A stretch of DNA of 64,000 bases from Streptomyces subrutilus. GTDB taxonomy: Bacteria; Actinomycetota; Actinomycetes; Streptomycetales; Streptomycetaceae. Location of the stretch: NCBI RefSeq assembly GCF_008704535.1, contig NZ_CP023701.1:5994001-6058000 (forward strand). The letters run 5' to 3'. Made by a program: the position numbers and the translations under genes. Positions 43,390-52,087 of this stretch are shown in pieces (the stretch's first letter is position 1; each line of letters opens with the position of its first letter). Below the pieces are notes generated by a model. That model had not been told where the DNA came from and did no database searches. It worked only from the letters and a program-made list of their open reading frames with translations.

Positions 43390-45366
43390 GTGTCAGACGT
43401 CCGTGTGATCATCCAACGCGATTCCGAGCGGGACGAGCGCGTGGTGGCCACGGGCACTACGGCGGCGGAGCTCTTCGCCGGCGAGCGCACCATCGTGGCC
43501 GCGCGCGTCGACGGTGAGCTGAAGGACCTCGCGTACGAGGTGAAGGACGGCGAGAGCGTCGAGCCGGTGGAGATCTCCTCCGAGGACGGCCTGAACATCC
43601 TGCGCCACTCGACCGCCCACGTCATGGCGCAGGCCGTGCAGGAGCTGTTCCCCGAGGCCAAGCTGGGCATCGGCCCGCCGGTCCGGGACGGCTTCTACTA
43701 CGACTTCGACGTCGAGCGGCCCTTCACCCCCGAGGACCTCAAGGTCATCGAGAAGAAGATGCAGGAGATCCAGAAGCGCGGGCAGCGCTTCGCCCGCCGC
43801 GTGGTCTCCGACGAGGCCGCCCGCGAGGAGCTCGCGGACGAGCCGTACAAGCTGGAGCTCATCGGCATCAAGGGTTCCGCGTCCACCGACGACGGCGCGG
43901 ACGTGGAGGTGGGCGGCGGCGAGCTGACCATCTACGACAACCTGGACGCCAAGACCGGTGACCTGTGCTGGAAGGACCTCTGCCGGGGACCCCACCTGCC
44001 CACCACCCGGAACATCCCCGCGTTCAAGCTGATGCGCAACGCGGCCGCCTACTGGCGCGGCAGCGAGAAGAACCCGATGCTCCAGCGCATCTACGGCACC
44101 GCCTGGCCGTCCAAGGACGAGCTGAAGGCGCACCTCGACTTCCTCGCCGAGGCCGAGAAGCGCGACCACCGCAAGCTCGGCGTCGAGCTCGACCTCTTCT
44201 CCGTCCAGGACGAGATCGGCTCCGGCCTCGCCGTCTTCCACCCGCGCGGCGGCACCATCCGCCGGGTCATGGAGGACTACTCGCGCCGCCGGCACGAGCA
44301 GGAGGGCTACGAGTTCGTCTACACCCCGCACGCCACCAAGGGCGCCCTCTTCGAGAAGAGCGGCCACCTGGACTGGTACGCGGAGGGCATGTACCCCCCC
44401 ATGCAGCTCGACGGTGGTACCGACTACTACCTCAAGCCCATGAACTGCCCGATGCACAACCTGATCTTCGACGCGCGCGGCCGCTCCTACCGCGAACTGC
44501 CGCTGCGCCTCTTCGAGTTCGGCACCGTGTACCGGTACGAGAAGTCGGGCGTCGTGCACGGCCTGACCCGCTCGCGCGGCTTCACCCAGGACGACGCGCA
44601 CATCTACTGCACCAAGGAGCAGATGGCGGCGGAGCTCGACCGCACCCTGACCTTCGTGCTGAACCTGCTCCGCGACTACGGTCTGACCGACTTCTACCTG
44701 GAGCTGTCGACCAAGGACCCGGAGAAGTTCGTCGGCTCGGACGAGGTCTGGGAAGAGGCCACCGAGACCCTGCGCCAGGTCGCCGAGAAGCAGGGCCTGC
44801 CGCTGGTCCCGGACCCGGGCGGCGCCGCGTTCTACGGCCCGAAGATCTCGGTGCAGTGCCGCGACGCCATCGGCCGCACCTGGCAGATGTCGACCGTGCA
44901 GCTGGACTTCAACCTGCCGGAGCGCTTCAACCTGGAGTACACCGGCCCGGACGGCTCGCGCCAGCGCCCGGTCATGATCCACCGCGCGCTCTTCGGCTCC
45001 ATCGAGCGCTTCTTCGCCGTCCTGCTGGAGCACTACGCGGGCGCCATGCCGCCGTGGCTGGCGCCGGTCCAGGCCGTCGGCATCCCGATCGGCGACGGGC
45101 ACGTGGAGTACCTGCAGGAGTTCGCCGCCGAGGCGAAGAAGAAGGGCCTGCGGGTCGAGGTGGACGCCTCCTCCGACCGCATGCAGAAGAAGATCCGCAA
45201 CCACCAGAAGCTCAAGGTCCCGTTCATGATCATCGTCGGTGACGAGGACATGGCCGCGGGCACCGTCTCCTTCCGCTACCGCGACGGTTCGCAGGAGAAC
45301 GGCATCGCCAAGGACGAGGCGCTGGCCAAGCTGGCGCAGGTCGTCGCGGACCGCGTCCAGGTCTGA
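43390..45366 (+). CDS. thrS: Threonyl-tRNA synthetase
   Basis: A 658-residue class II synthetase charging tRNA-Thr. N-terminal TGS domain (about 1-65), editing domain with HSTAHVMAQ (about 78-86) and the second-site CWKDLCRGPHLPTT, then catalytic domain with LKPMNCPMHN (zinc-binding Cys), motif-2 region VYRYEKSG...LTRSRGFTQDDAHIYC and motif 3 VMIHRALFGSIERF. The anticodon-binding domain ends the protein. GTG 43390 has AGGAGAG upstream. There is no visible T-box. It lies between the two MITE copies. Confidence 0.97.
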   Translation: MSDVRVIIQRDSERDERVVATGTTAAELFAGERTIVAARVDGELKDLAYEVKDGESVEPVEISSEDGLNILRHSTAHVMAQAVQELFPEAKLGIGPPVRDGFYYDFDVERPFTPEDLKVIEKKMQEIQKRGQRFARRVVSDEAAREELADEPYKLELIGIKGSASTDDGADVEVGGGELTIYDNLDAKTGDLCWKDLCRGPHLPTTRNIPAFKLMRNAAAYWRGSEKNPMLQRIYGTAWPSKDELKAHLDFLAEAEKRDHRKLGVELDLFSVQDEIGSGLAVFHPRGGTIRRVMEDYSRRRHEQEGYEFVYTPHATKGALFEKSGHLDWYAEGMYPPMQLDGGTDYYLKPMNCPMHNLIFDARGRSYRELPLRLFEFGTVYRYEKSGVVHGLTRSRGFTQDDAHIYCTKEQMAAELDRTLTFVLNLLRDYGLTDFYLELSTKDPEKFVGSDEVWEEATETLRQVAEKQGLPLVPDPGGAAFYGPKISVQCRDAIGRTWQMSTVQLDFNLPERFNLEYTGPDGSRQRPVMIHRALFGSIERFFAVLLEHYAGAMPPWLAPVQAVGIPIGDGHVEYLQEFAAEAKKKGLRVEVDASSDRMQKKIRNHQKLKVPFMIIVGDEDMAAGTVSFRYRDGSQENGIAKDEALAKLAQVVADRVQV

Positions 45367-45393
45367 TCCACGGCGCCCCGCACGGGCCGGGCT

Positions 45394-45417
45394 CCCGGAA
45401 AGTGATCACTTTCCGGG
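45394..45417 (+). terminator. Perfect palindrome after thrS
   Basis: A 24-bp perfect palindrome, CCCGGAAAGTGA followed by its complement (centre 45405/45406), 27 nt after the thrS stop. It would form a stem with a 4-nt loop and likely ends thrS. It could also bind a dimeric regulator of the next gene. Confidence 0.7.
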
Positions 45418-45447
45418 GGCCTTCCTCGTTCGCCGGAGCGAGGTCAT

Positions 45448-46008
45448 ATGCTGCGTCCTATGACGATTGAGCCGGAGCAGCAGGTCGGTGTGGGCACGCA
45501 GGACGCGTTCCAGCGTCTGTGGACGCCCCACCGGATGGCCTACATCCAGGGGGAGAACAAGCCGACCGGCCCGGAGGCCGGGGACGGCTGTCCCTTCTGC
45601 GCGCTTCCGGACCTGTCCGACGAGGACGGGCTGATCGTCGCGCGCGGCACGCACGTCTACGCGGTGCTGAACCTCTACCCGTACAACGGCGGCCACCTGA
45701 TGGTCGTCCCGTTCCGGCACGTCGCGGACTACACCGAGCTGGACGACGCGGAGACGGCCGAGCTCGCGGAGCTGACGAAGCGGGCCATGACCGCGCTGCG
45801 CAAGGCCTCCGGGGCGCACGGGTTCAACATCGGCATGAACCAGGGCGCGGCCGCCGGCGCCGGCATCGCCGCCCACCTGCACCAGCACATCGTGCCCCGC
45901 TGGGGCGGGGACACGAACTTCATGCCGGTGGTCGGCCACACCAAGGTGCTGCCCCAGCTCCTCGCGGACACCCGCCGGATGCTCGCCGACGCCTGGCCCG
46001 TCGACTAG
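45448..46008 (+). CDS. HIT-family nucleotide hydrolase
   Basis: A 186-residue HIT protein. The catalytic histidine triad is AAHLHQHIVPRW, and LNLYPYNGGHLMVVPFRHVADY gives the substrate strand. A CPFC pair near residue 50 could bind zinc. Such proteins hydrolyse nucleotide diphosphate adducts such as Ap4A. Start ATG 45448 or ATG 45460; GAGG precedes the first. It is followed by a decayed and an intact MITE end. Confidence 0.88.
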   Translation: MLRPMTIEPEQQVGVGTQDAFQRLWTPHRMAYIQGENKPTGPEAGDGCPFCALPDLSDEDGLIVARGTHVYAVLNLYPYNGGHLMVVPFRHVADYTELDDAETAELAELTKRAMTALRKASGAHGFNIGMNQGAAAGAGIAAHLHQHIVPRWGGDTNFMPVVGHTKVLPQLLADTRRMLADAWPVD

Positions 46009-46060
46009 CACGCCCCGTGGCACGTCCCGGTGGGGGAGAGCACCGGGACGACGTGCTCGG

Positions 46061-46084
46061 CACGGTCCGAGGGCGACGGCCTAG
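46061..46084. repeat. Decayed MITE end abutting copy 2
   Basis: This 24-mer matches the right end of copy 1 (including its three outer bases CAC) at 20 of 24 positions. It shares its CTAG with the left end of copy 2. It looks like the remnant of an earlier insertion at the same TA. Confidence 0.5.
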
Positions 46085-46249
46085 GCCGTCTCTTTCGGAT
46101 CTTGCCGGGCCCGCGACGCCTGGCACCGTGCCTGGCCGCACTGCCGAGGCGACCACGTACGTCCAGTACGCGAGCGCCCCGGCAGCACGCCCAGGCACGG
46201 CACCAGACGCCGCGGGCTCGGCCGACAAGATCCGAAAGAGACGACCTAG
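46081..46249. mobile_element. 169-bp MITE-like element, copy 2 (inverted)
   Basis: Same length as copy 1 and inverted to it, about 98 percent identical. The right terminal repeat has one mismatch (GACGACC versus GACGGCC). It lies between the HIT gene and the convergent membrane-protein gene, whose TAG stop at 46246-46248 is formed by its right end. No transposase. Confidence 0.8.
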
Positions 46250-47922
46250 CCGTCGTACACGTCCGCCTTGCGCGGGGACGGCTCCTGGACCATGCCGCTC
46301 ATGATCGAGGAGCGGGTGCTGAAGCGTTCGGTGTCGACGCCGTTCTCCTCCAGGACCTTGAAGGCCGCGGCGTGCACCGAGCGCAGTACCGGCGCCACCG
46401 TGCGCAGGGCGTCGTCGGCCATGAAGCGGTGGCGCCACATCGAGCCGGCCCACACGTGGCGGACGCCGAAGGGCTCGGGCAGGACCAGCTTCCCGCCGAG
46501 GTGCTCCAGGAGCGGCGGGTACCAGGTGAGCGGGGCCCGCACGGCCAGGCGCACGACCTCGTTCGCGTCCACCAGCGGCAGCCGCCGCTCCGTGGTCTCC
46601 CAGAAGCGGATGCTCTTGGGCACCTCCACCGAGGGGGTCTTCGACTTCGAGGTGAACAGGCCGTGGACCGGGCCGAGGGCGTGCGCGGTCACGTCCACGC
46701 GCAGGGTTTTGTAGAGCACGGTCACGGTCACCAGCATCGTGATGACCAGCTGGCCGTCCCAGAGCGGGTACTGGATGCCCAGGTAGTGCCGGTTGCCCGC
46801 GTTGAACTGCTGCTCGTTGCAGATCCGGGTCACTTCGTGCGGCTTGACCAGGAAGGTGTCGATGTTCTCGCCGGTGGGCCGGGCCACCTCGCCCGCGCCC
46901 TCGCCGACCGGGGTGACGATCCAGTGCTGGATCGAGGCGGGCGGGAAGCCGCCCGTGTGCAGGGGGCCGCGCTCCAGCTTGCGGAGCTGGGCGTCGATCG
47001 CGCGTATGACGTCCCAGCTGCGGAACGGGTGGATCTCGCCGCCCTCCGCCTTCGGCACGAGCTCCTCGGCCATCTGCCAGCTGCCCCAGCGGGTGCCCAT
47101 GCCGAGGATGCCCTTGGAGCCCGCGTAGAAGACGGAATTGCTGCGGTCCTCGGCGGTGAGCTTGGCGAGCTGGTGGCGCAGGTCCTCGCGGGCCTTCTCG
47201 TCCGGGTTGCCCGGTACGGCGTCCGGGATCTTGGCGGCGACGCCGCCGCCCGACAGCAGCCCGTCCCAGCGGGAGCGCAGGTCGGCCGCGGTGGACTCGC
47301 AGATCCGCCGGGCCAGGAACCAGCCCACGGCCGGTGCGATGATCATCGCGCGGAGGTATATGCCGAGGAAGCCCGTGAACGGCAGCCGGAACATCAGGAC
47401 GGCCACCAAGAGGGCCACGCCCACCAGGAGCGCGGTGCCCATCCATGACGCCCGCTTGCCGCCCGAGGCGAGGGACTTGCGGAGCTGGAAGAGGCCGAGC
47501 CACAGGAGCAGCCCGGGCAGGAAGACCACGCCGCAGACCAGCACGATCAGCCGGAGCTTGCGGTCGCGCTCCCTGCGGATGTGGGAGGCGGCCAGACAGT
47601 GCTCGACGACGGTCTGCGGGTCCGCCCCGAAGGACTGGATCAGCGGCTTGCGGCCGGGGCCGAGGGTGCGGGCCTCGACGGCGCGGCAGAAGGCCTCGCC
47701 GAGGCTGGGCTCGAAGAGGGAGAGCCTCGGGGGCTTGACCGTGGAGGCGTGCTGGTCGCTGTTGGCCCCGAGGATCGCCTCCAGCTTGGTGTCCTGCGCG
47801 CCGTCCCGATACGCGGCCGAGGCCAGCGCGTTGGTCGCCGCGGTCTGCCCACCGCCCCCCTGCAGGGGAACCTGGGCTCCGGGCCTGAAGTCGAATCCGT
47901 CGTCCGCCACCGCTGCCCCCAT
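46246..47922 (-). CDS. Large membrane protein of unknown function
   Basis: A 558-residue protein. A polar N-terminus (MGAAVADDGFDFRPGAQVPL) and a domain ending in RERDRKLRLI precede a cluster of helices: LIVLVCGVVFLPGLLLWLGLF, GTALLVGVALLVAVLMF and YLRAMIIAPAVGWFLAR. The large C-terminal part (residues about 230-558) is soluble-looking except the helix LVITMLVTVTVLYKTL. No motif is recognised. ATG 47922 has only a weak GGCGGA upstream, so the start is uncertain. It is convergent with the HIT gene and MITE copy 2 supplies its stop. Confidence 0.65.
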   Translation of the reverse strand: MGAAVADDGFDFRPGAQVPLQGGGGQTAATNALASAAYRDGAQDTKLEAILGANSDQHASTVKPPRLSLFEPSLGEAFCRAVEARTLGPGRKPLIQSFGADPQTVVEHCLAASHIRRERDRKLRLIVLVCGVVFLPGLLLWLGLFQLRKSLASGGKRASWMGTALLVGVALLVAVLMFRLPFTGFLGIYLRAMIIAPAVGWFLARRICESTAADLRSRWDGLLSGGGVAAKIPDAVPGNPDEKAREDLRHQLAKLTAEDRSNSVFYAGSKGILGMGTRWGSWQMAEELVPKAEGGEIHPFRSWDVIRAIDAQLRKLERGPLHTGGFPPASIQHWIVTPVGEGAGEVARPTGENIDTFLVKPHEVTRICNEQQFNAGNRHYLGIQYPLWDGQLVITMLVTVTVLYKTLRVDVTAHALGPVHGLFTSKSKTPSVEVPKSIRFWETTERRLPLVDANEVVRLAVRAPLTWYPPLLEHLGGKLVLPEPFGVRHVWAGSMWRHRFMADDALRTVAPVLRSVHAAAFKVLEENGVDTERFSTRSSIMSGMVQEPSPRKADVYDG

Positions 47923-48061
47923 CACTGTCCGCCGTGCTCTTCGGTGCGCCGACGAGCCTATCGGCGGTTCCCGCCCCGTGGTCATGGGACAGGGAAATGC
48001 CGCCCACCGCAAGCGGGTTGGATGGGCGGTTGATCCACTGCCGTGCCAACTGTCTTCCCCG

Positions 48062-50263
48062 TCAGGACCGTTCGCGCACCTTCTCGGCCAGCTGGGGCGG
48101 TACGGGTTCGTGGCGGACGTAGGCCCGGGTGAACAGGCCGGTGCCGTGCGAGACGGAGCGCAGCTCGATCGCGTAGCGGCCGATCTCGGTCTCGGGGACC
48201 TCGGCCCGCACCCGGCTGCGCCCGGGACCGGCCTGCTCGGTGCCCACCACGCGGCCGCGGCGGCCCGCCAGGTCGCTCATGACCGGGCCCACGTACGCGT
48301 CGGGGACCACGACGGCCAGCTCGGCGACGGGTTCCAGCAGCTGGACCCGGCCCTGCGCGGCGGCCTCCCGCAGCGCCATGGCCCCGGCGGTCTGGAAGGC
48401 GGCGTCGGAGGAGTCCACCGCGTGCGCCTTGCCGTCGAGCAGCGTGACGCGGACGTCGACCAGGGGGTGGCCGGCGCCGAGGCCGCGGGCGGCCTGGGCC
48501 CGTACGCCCTTCTCCACGGACGGGACGAACGGGCGGGGCACGGACCCGCCCACCACCTTGTCGACGAACTCGACGCCGCTGCCCGGCGGGAGCGGCTCGA
48601 CCTCGATCTCGCAGACGGCGAACTGGCCGTGGCCGCCGGACTGCTTGACGTGCCGGCCGCGGCCGGCGGCCCTGGCGCCGAAGGTCTCGCGCAGGCCGAC
48701 CTTGTGCGGGACCGGGTCCACCCGGACGCCGTAGCGGGTGCGCAGCCGCTCCAGCGCGACGTCCTGGTGGGCCTCGCCCAGGCACCACAGGACCAGCTGG
48801 TGGGTGAGCGGGTTCTGCTCCAGCCGCAGCGTGGGGTCCTCGGCGACCAGGCGGGCCAGGCCCTGCGAGAGCTTGTCCTCGTCGGCCTTGCCGTGGGCCT
48901 CGACGGCGAGGGGCAGCAGCGCGTCGGGCACCGCCCAGGGCTCCATCAGGAGCGGCCGGTCCCGGGACGAGAGGGTGTCGCCGGTCTCGGCGCCGGTCAG
49001 CCGGGCCACGCAGGCGAGGTCGCCGGCGACGCACCGGTCCAGGGGGCGCTGCTGCCGCCCGAAGGGCGAGGTGAGCGTGCCCACGCGCTCGTCCGTCCCG
49101 TGCGGGGCGCGGTCCTCGTGGGCGCGGCCGGCCGCCCCGTGCCCGCAGACGTGGACGGGGGCGTCGGGGCGCAGGGTGCCCGAGAAGACGCGGACCAGGG
49201 AGACCCGGCCGACGTACGGGTCGGAGGAGGTCTTGACGACCTCGGCGAGCAGCGGCCCGTCGGGGTCGCAGACGACCTCGGGGCGGGCCGCGCCGTCCGG
49301 GCCGGTGACGGCGACGGCGGCGCGCTCCAGGGGGGTCGGAAACCCTCCGGTCACCAGTTCGAGCAGCTCCACGGTGCCCAGCCCCTGCCGGGCGCCGGCG
49401 GCCGCCGGCGCGGCGAACAGGACGGGGTGGAAGGTGCCCCGGGCGACGGCGCGCTCCAGGTCGTCGACGAGGGTCCCGAGGTCGACGTCCTCGCCGCCCA
49501 GGTAGCGGTCCATCAGGGTCTCGTCCTCGCTCTCGGCGATGATCCCCTCGATGAGGCGGGAGCGGGCGCCGTCGATGAGGGCGCGCTCGGCCGGCTCCGG
49601 GTCGCGCTCGGTGCGCTCGCCGGAGGAGTAGTCGTACACGCGCTCGGAGAGCAGGCCGAGGAGGCCGGTGACGGGGGCGTGGCCGTCGGGGCCGGCGGGC
49701 CCGTGCAGCGGCAGGTAGAGCGGGAGGACGGCGTCGGGGTCGTCGGCGCCGAAGGCCTCGCCGCAGACGTCCGTCATCCGGGCGTAGTCGGCGCGGGCGG
49801 CCTCCAGGTGGGTGACGACGATGGCGCGGGGCATCCCGACCGCCTCGCACTCGTCCCAGACCATCCGGGTCGCGCCGGACAGGCCCTCGGCGCCGTCGGC
49901 GGCCGAGACCACGAACAGGGCCGCGTCCGCGGCGCGCAGACCGGCCCTGAGTTCTCCGACGAAGTCGGCGTATCCCGGCGTGTCCAGGACGTTTATCTTC
50001 ATTCCGCCCCAGGTGACGGGGACGAGGGACAGCTGTACGGAGCGCTGCCTCCGGTGTTCGATCTCGTCGTAGTCGGAGACGGTGGCGCCGTCCTCGACGC
50101 GTCCGGCCCGGCCCACCGCACCGGCGGTCAGGGCCAGGGCCTCGACCAGGGTGGTCTTGCCGGACCCGCTGTGGCCGACCAGCACGACGTTGCGCACGGA
50201 CGAGGGATGGTCGGCCGTCGGCGCCCTGCCGGCGGCTCCGGATTGGTGTGATGTGGCTCCCAT
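48062..50263 (-). CDS. Elongation factor G-like translational GTPase
   Basis: A 733-residue EF-G-like GTPase (EF-G2 type). The P-loop is GHSGSGKTTL (about residues 28-37), switch 2 LDTPGYADFVGELR, and the later domains match EF-G domains II-V (LLLVEPVAELAVVVPDAYVG, GRRGRVVGTE). In actinobacteria it is separate from the essential FusA; its role is not translocation in the known cases. It lacks the usual NKMD-type guanine motif, having VVTHLEAARAD instead, which could weaken nucleotide specificity. ATG 50263 is the family start. The 257-nt gap to pgsA contains both promoters. Confidence 0.87.
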   Translation of the reverse strand: MGATSHQSGAAGRAPTADHPSSVRNVVLVGHSGSGKTTLVEALALTAGAVGRAGRVEDGATVSDYDEIEHRRQRSVQLSLVPVTWGGMKINVLDTPGYADFVGELRAGLRAADAALFVVSAADGAEGLSGATRMVWDECEAVGMPRAIVVTHLEAARADYARMTDVCGEAFGADDPDAVLPLYLPLHGPAGPDGHAPVTGLLGLLSERVYDYSSGERTERDPEPAERALIDGARSRLIEGIIAESEDETLMDRYLGGEDVDLGTLVDDLERAVARGTFHPVLFAAPAAAGARQGLGTVELLELVTGGFPTPLERAAVAVTGPDGAARPEVVCDPDGPLLAEVVKTSSDPYVGRVSLVRVFSGTLRPDAPVHVCGHGAAGRAHEDRAPHGTDERVGTLTSPFGRQQRPLDRCVAGDLACVARLTGAETGDTLSSRDRPLLMEPWAVPDALLPLAVEAHGKADEDKLSQGLARLVAEDPTLRLEQNPLTHQLVLWCLGEAHQDVALERLRTRYGVRVDPVPHKVGLRETFGARAAGRGRHVKQSGGHGQFAVCEIEVEPLPPGSGVEFVDKVVGGSVPRPFVPSVEKGVRAQAARGLGAGHPLVDVRVTLLDGKAHAVDSSDAAFQTAGAMALREAAAQGRVQLLEPVAELAVVVPDAYVGPVMSDLAGRRGRVVGTEQAGPGRSRVRAEVPETEIGRYAIELRSVSHGTGLFTRAYVRHEPVPPQLAEKVRERS

Positions 50264-50519
50264 GGTGTTCGTGCCTCCCGATGGTGTCGGTGAGGAGGGG
50301 AATACGGGGTTCTTCGAGCTTTGCACCGGTGTCACACCGCGTCCATACGTCGTACCGCGTGCGTACGGCCGGCCCACCACGAGGCGTCGGTGGGATGAAG
50401 TACGCCCCGCCCGGCCCCGACCGGCGGGTGCGCGGCGTCCGGGAGGGCGGCGTGCTGGCTACGATGGGCCAGCCGGTGGCCGTGGTGGCCGTGCGGCCCA
50501 GCGACCCTCCGGGAAGGCC

Positions 50520-51185
50520 ATGCTGAACAAGTACGCGCGTGCATTCTTCACGCGTGTTCTCACGCCATTCGCCGCATTTCTGCTCCGGCGGGGGGTGAGC
50601 CCGGACGCGGTCACCCTGATCGGCACGGCCGGAGTGATGGCCGGAGCGCTGGTCTTCTTCCCCCGGGGAGAGTTCTTCTGGGGCACCATCACCATCACCC
50701 TCTTCGTCTTCTCCGACCTGGTGGACGGGAACATGGCCCGCCAGGCCGGCATCTCCAGCCGGTGGGGGGCGTTCCTCGACTCCACCCTCGACCGCGTCGC
50801 CGACGCGGCCATCTTCGGCGGCTTCGCGCTCTGGTACGCGGGCACCGGCGACGACAACGCGCTGTGCGCGGTGGCGATCTTCTGCCTGGCCAGCGGCCAG
50901 GTGGTCTCGTACACCAAGGCGCGCGGCGAGTCGATCGGGCTGCCGGTGGCCGTCAACGGACTCGTGGAGCGCGCCGAGCGGCTGGTCATCTCGCTGGTCG
51001 CGGCCGGCCTCTCCGGACTGCAGACCTTCGGGGCGCCGTCCTGGATCGGGGTGCTGCTGCCGGTCGCGCTGTGGATCGTCGCGGCGGGCTCGCTGGTCAC
51101 GCTGGTCCAGCGGGTGGTCACCGTACGCCGCGAATCGGCCGAGGCCGACGCCGCCGCGGCCACCGCCGAAGGGGGCGCCGCCTGA
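50520..51185 (+). CDS. pgsA: Phosphatidylinositol phosphate synthase (CDP-alcohol transferase)
   Basis: A 221-residue membrane enzyme that joins CDP-diacylglycerol to inositol phosphate. The CDP-alcohol transferase motif is DGNMARQAGISSRWGAFLDS with the final Asp at TLD, fitting DGx2ARx8Gx3Dx3D. Six helices are visible, from RVLTPFAAFLL to IVAAGSLVTLVQR. The ATG at 50520 is preceded by GGGAAGG. It starts a three-gene operon with patA and pimA; its stop overlaps the patA start. Confidence 0.92.
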   Translation: MLNKYARAFFTRVLTPFAAFLLRRGVSPDAVTLIGTAGVMAGALVFFPRGEFFWGTITITLFVFSDLVDGNMARQAGISSRWGAFLDSTLDRVADAAIFGGFALWYAGTGDDNALCAVAIFCLASGQVVSYTKARGESIGLPVAVNGLVERAERLVISLVAAGLSGLQTFGAPSWIGVLLPVALWIVAAGSLVTLVQRVVTVRRESAEADAAAATAEGGAA

Positions 51186-52087
51186 TGGGCACCGCACGGG
51201 ACAAGCTGGTCGACGGGCTGTACGGGCTCGGCTGGGCCGGGGTCAAGAAGCTGCCGGAGCCGGCCGCGGTCGCCCTCGGCCGCCGCATCGCGGACTTCGC
51301 GTGGAAGCGGCGCGGCACGAGCGTGCTGCGCCTGGAGTCCAACCTGGCCCGGGTCGTCCCCGACGCCGGGCCCGAGCGGCTGCGCGAGCTGTCGCGGGCC
51401 GGCATGCGCTCGTACATGCGGTACTGGATGGAATCCTTCCGGCTGCCGGCCATGGACCCGGGCCGGTTCTCCACCGACGTCGAGATGAAGGACGAGCACA
51501 TCCTGCGCGAGGCCCTCGCCTCCGGGCGCGGGGTCGTCGTCGCCCTCCCGCACCTCGCCAACTGGGACCTCGCCGGCGCCTGGGCCATCGGCCACATCGG
51601 AGTCCCGTTCACCACCGTCGCCGAGCGGCTCAAGCCCGAGACCCTCTACGACCGCTTCGTGGCCTACCGCGAGAGCCTGGGCATGGAGGTCCTGCCGCAC
51701 AACGGCGGTGCCGCCTTCGGCACCCTGGCCCGCCGGCTGCGCTCCGGCGGGCTCGTCTGCCTCGTCGCGGACCGGGACCTGTCGGCCTCCGGCATCGAGG
51801 TGGACTTCTTCGGCGCCACGGCCCGCATGCCCGCCGGCCCGGCCCTGCTGGCCCAGCAGACGGGCGCGGTCCTGCTCCCGGCGACCCTGTACTACGGGGA
51901 CACGCCCAAGATGTACGGCCGGATCCACCCGGCGGTGGAGGTGCCCGAGGCCGGGACCCGGATCGAGAAGACCGCGGTGATGACCCAGGGCGTCGCCGAC
52001 GCCTTCGCCACCGGCATCGCCGAGCACCCCGAGGACTGGCACATGCTCCAGCGCCTGTGGCTGGACGACCTGGAGGAGCGCCCGTAG
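51185..52087 (+). CDS. patA: Phosphatidylinositol mannoside acyltransferase (PatA-like)
   Basis: A 300-residue LpxL/HtrB-superfamily acyltransferase that acylates PIM in mycobacteria. Family signatures are LPHLANWDLAGAW, LPHNGGAAFGTLARRL and LVADRDLSASGIEVDFFG, with GPALLAQQTGAVLLPA. It probably acylates the product of the next gene. Start and stop each overlap the neighbouring gene by one base (TGATG and TAGTG), indicating tight coupling. Confidence 0.9.
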   Translation: MGTARDKLVDGLYGLGWAGVKKLPEPAAVALGRRIADFAWKRRGTSVLRLESNLARVVPDAGPERLRELSRAGMRSYMRYWMESFRLPAMDPGRFSTDVEMKDEHILREALASGRGVVVALPHLANWDLAGAWAIGHIGVPFTTVAERLKPETLYDRFVAYRESLGMEVLPHNGGAAFGTLARRLRSGGLVCLVADRDLSASGIEVDFFGATARMPAGPALLAQQTGAVLLPATLYYGDTPKMYGRIHPAVEVPEAGTRIEKTAVMTQGVADAFATGIAEHPEDWHMLQRLWLDDLEERP

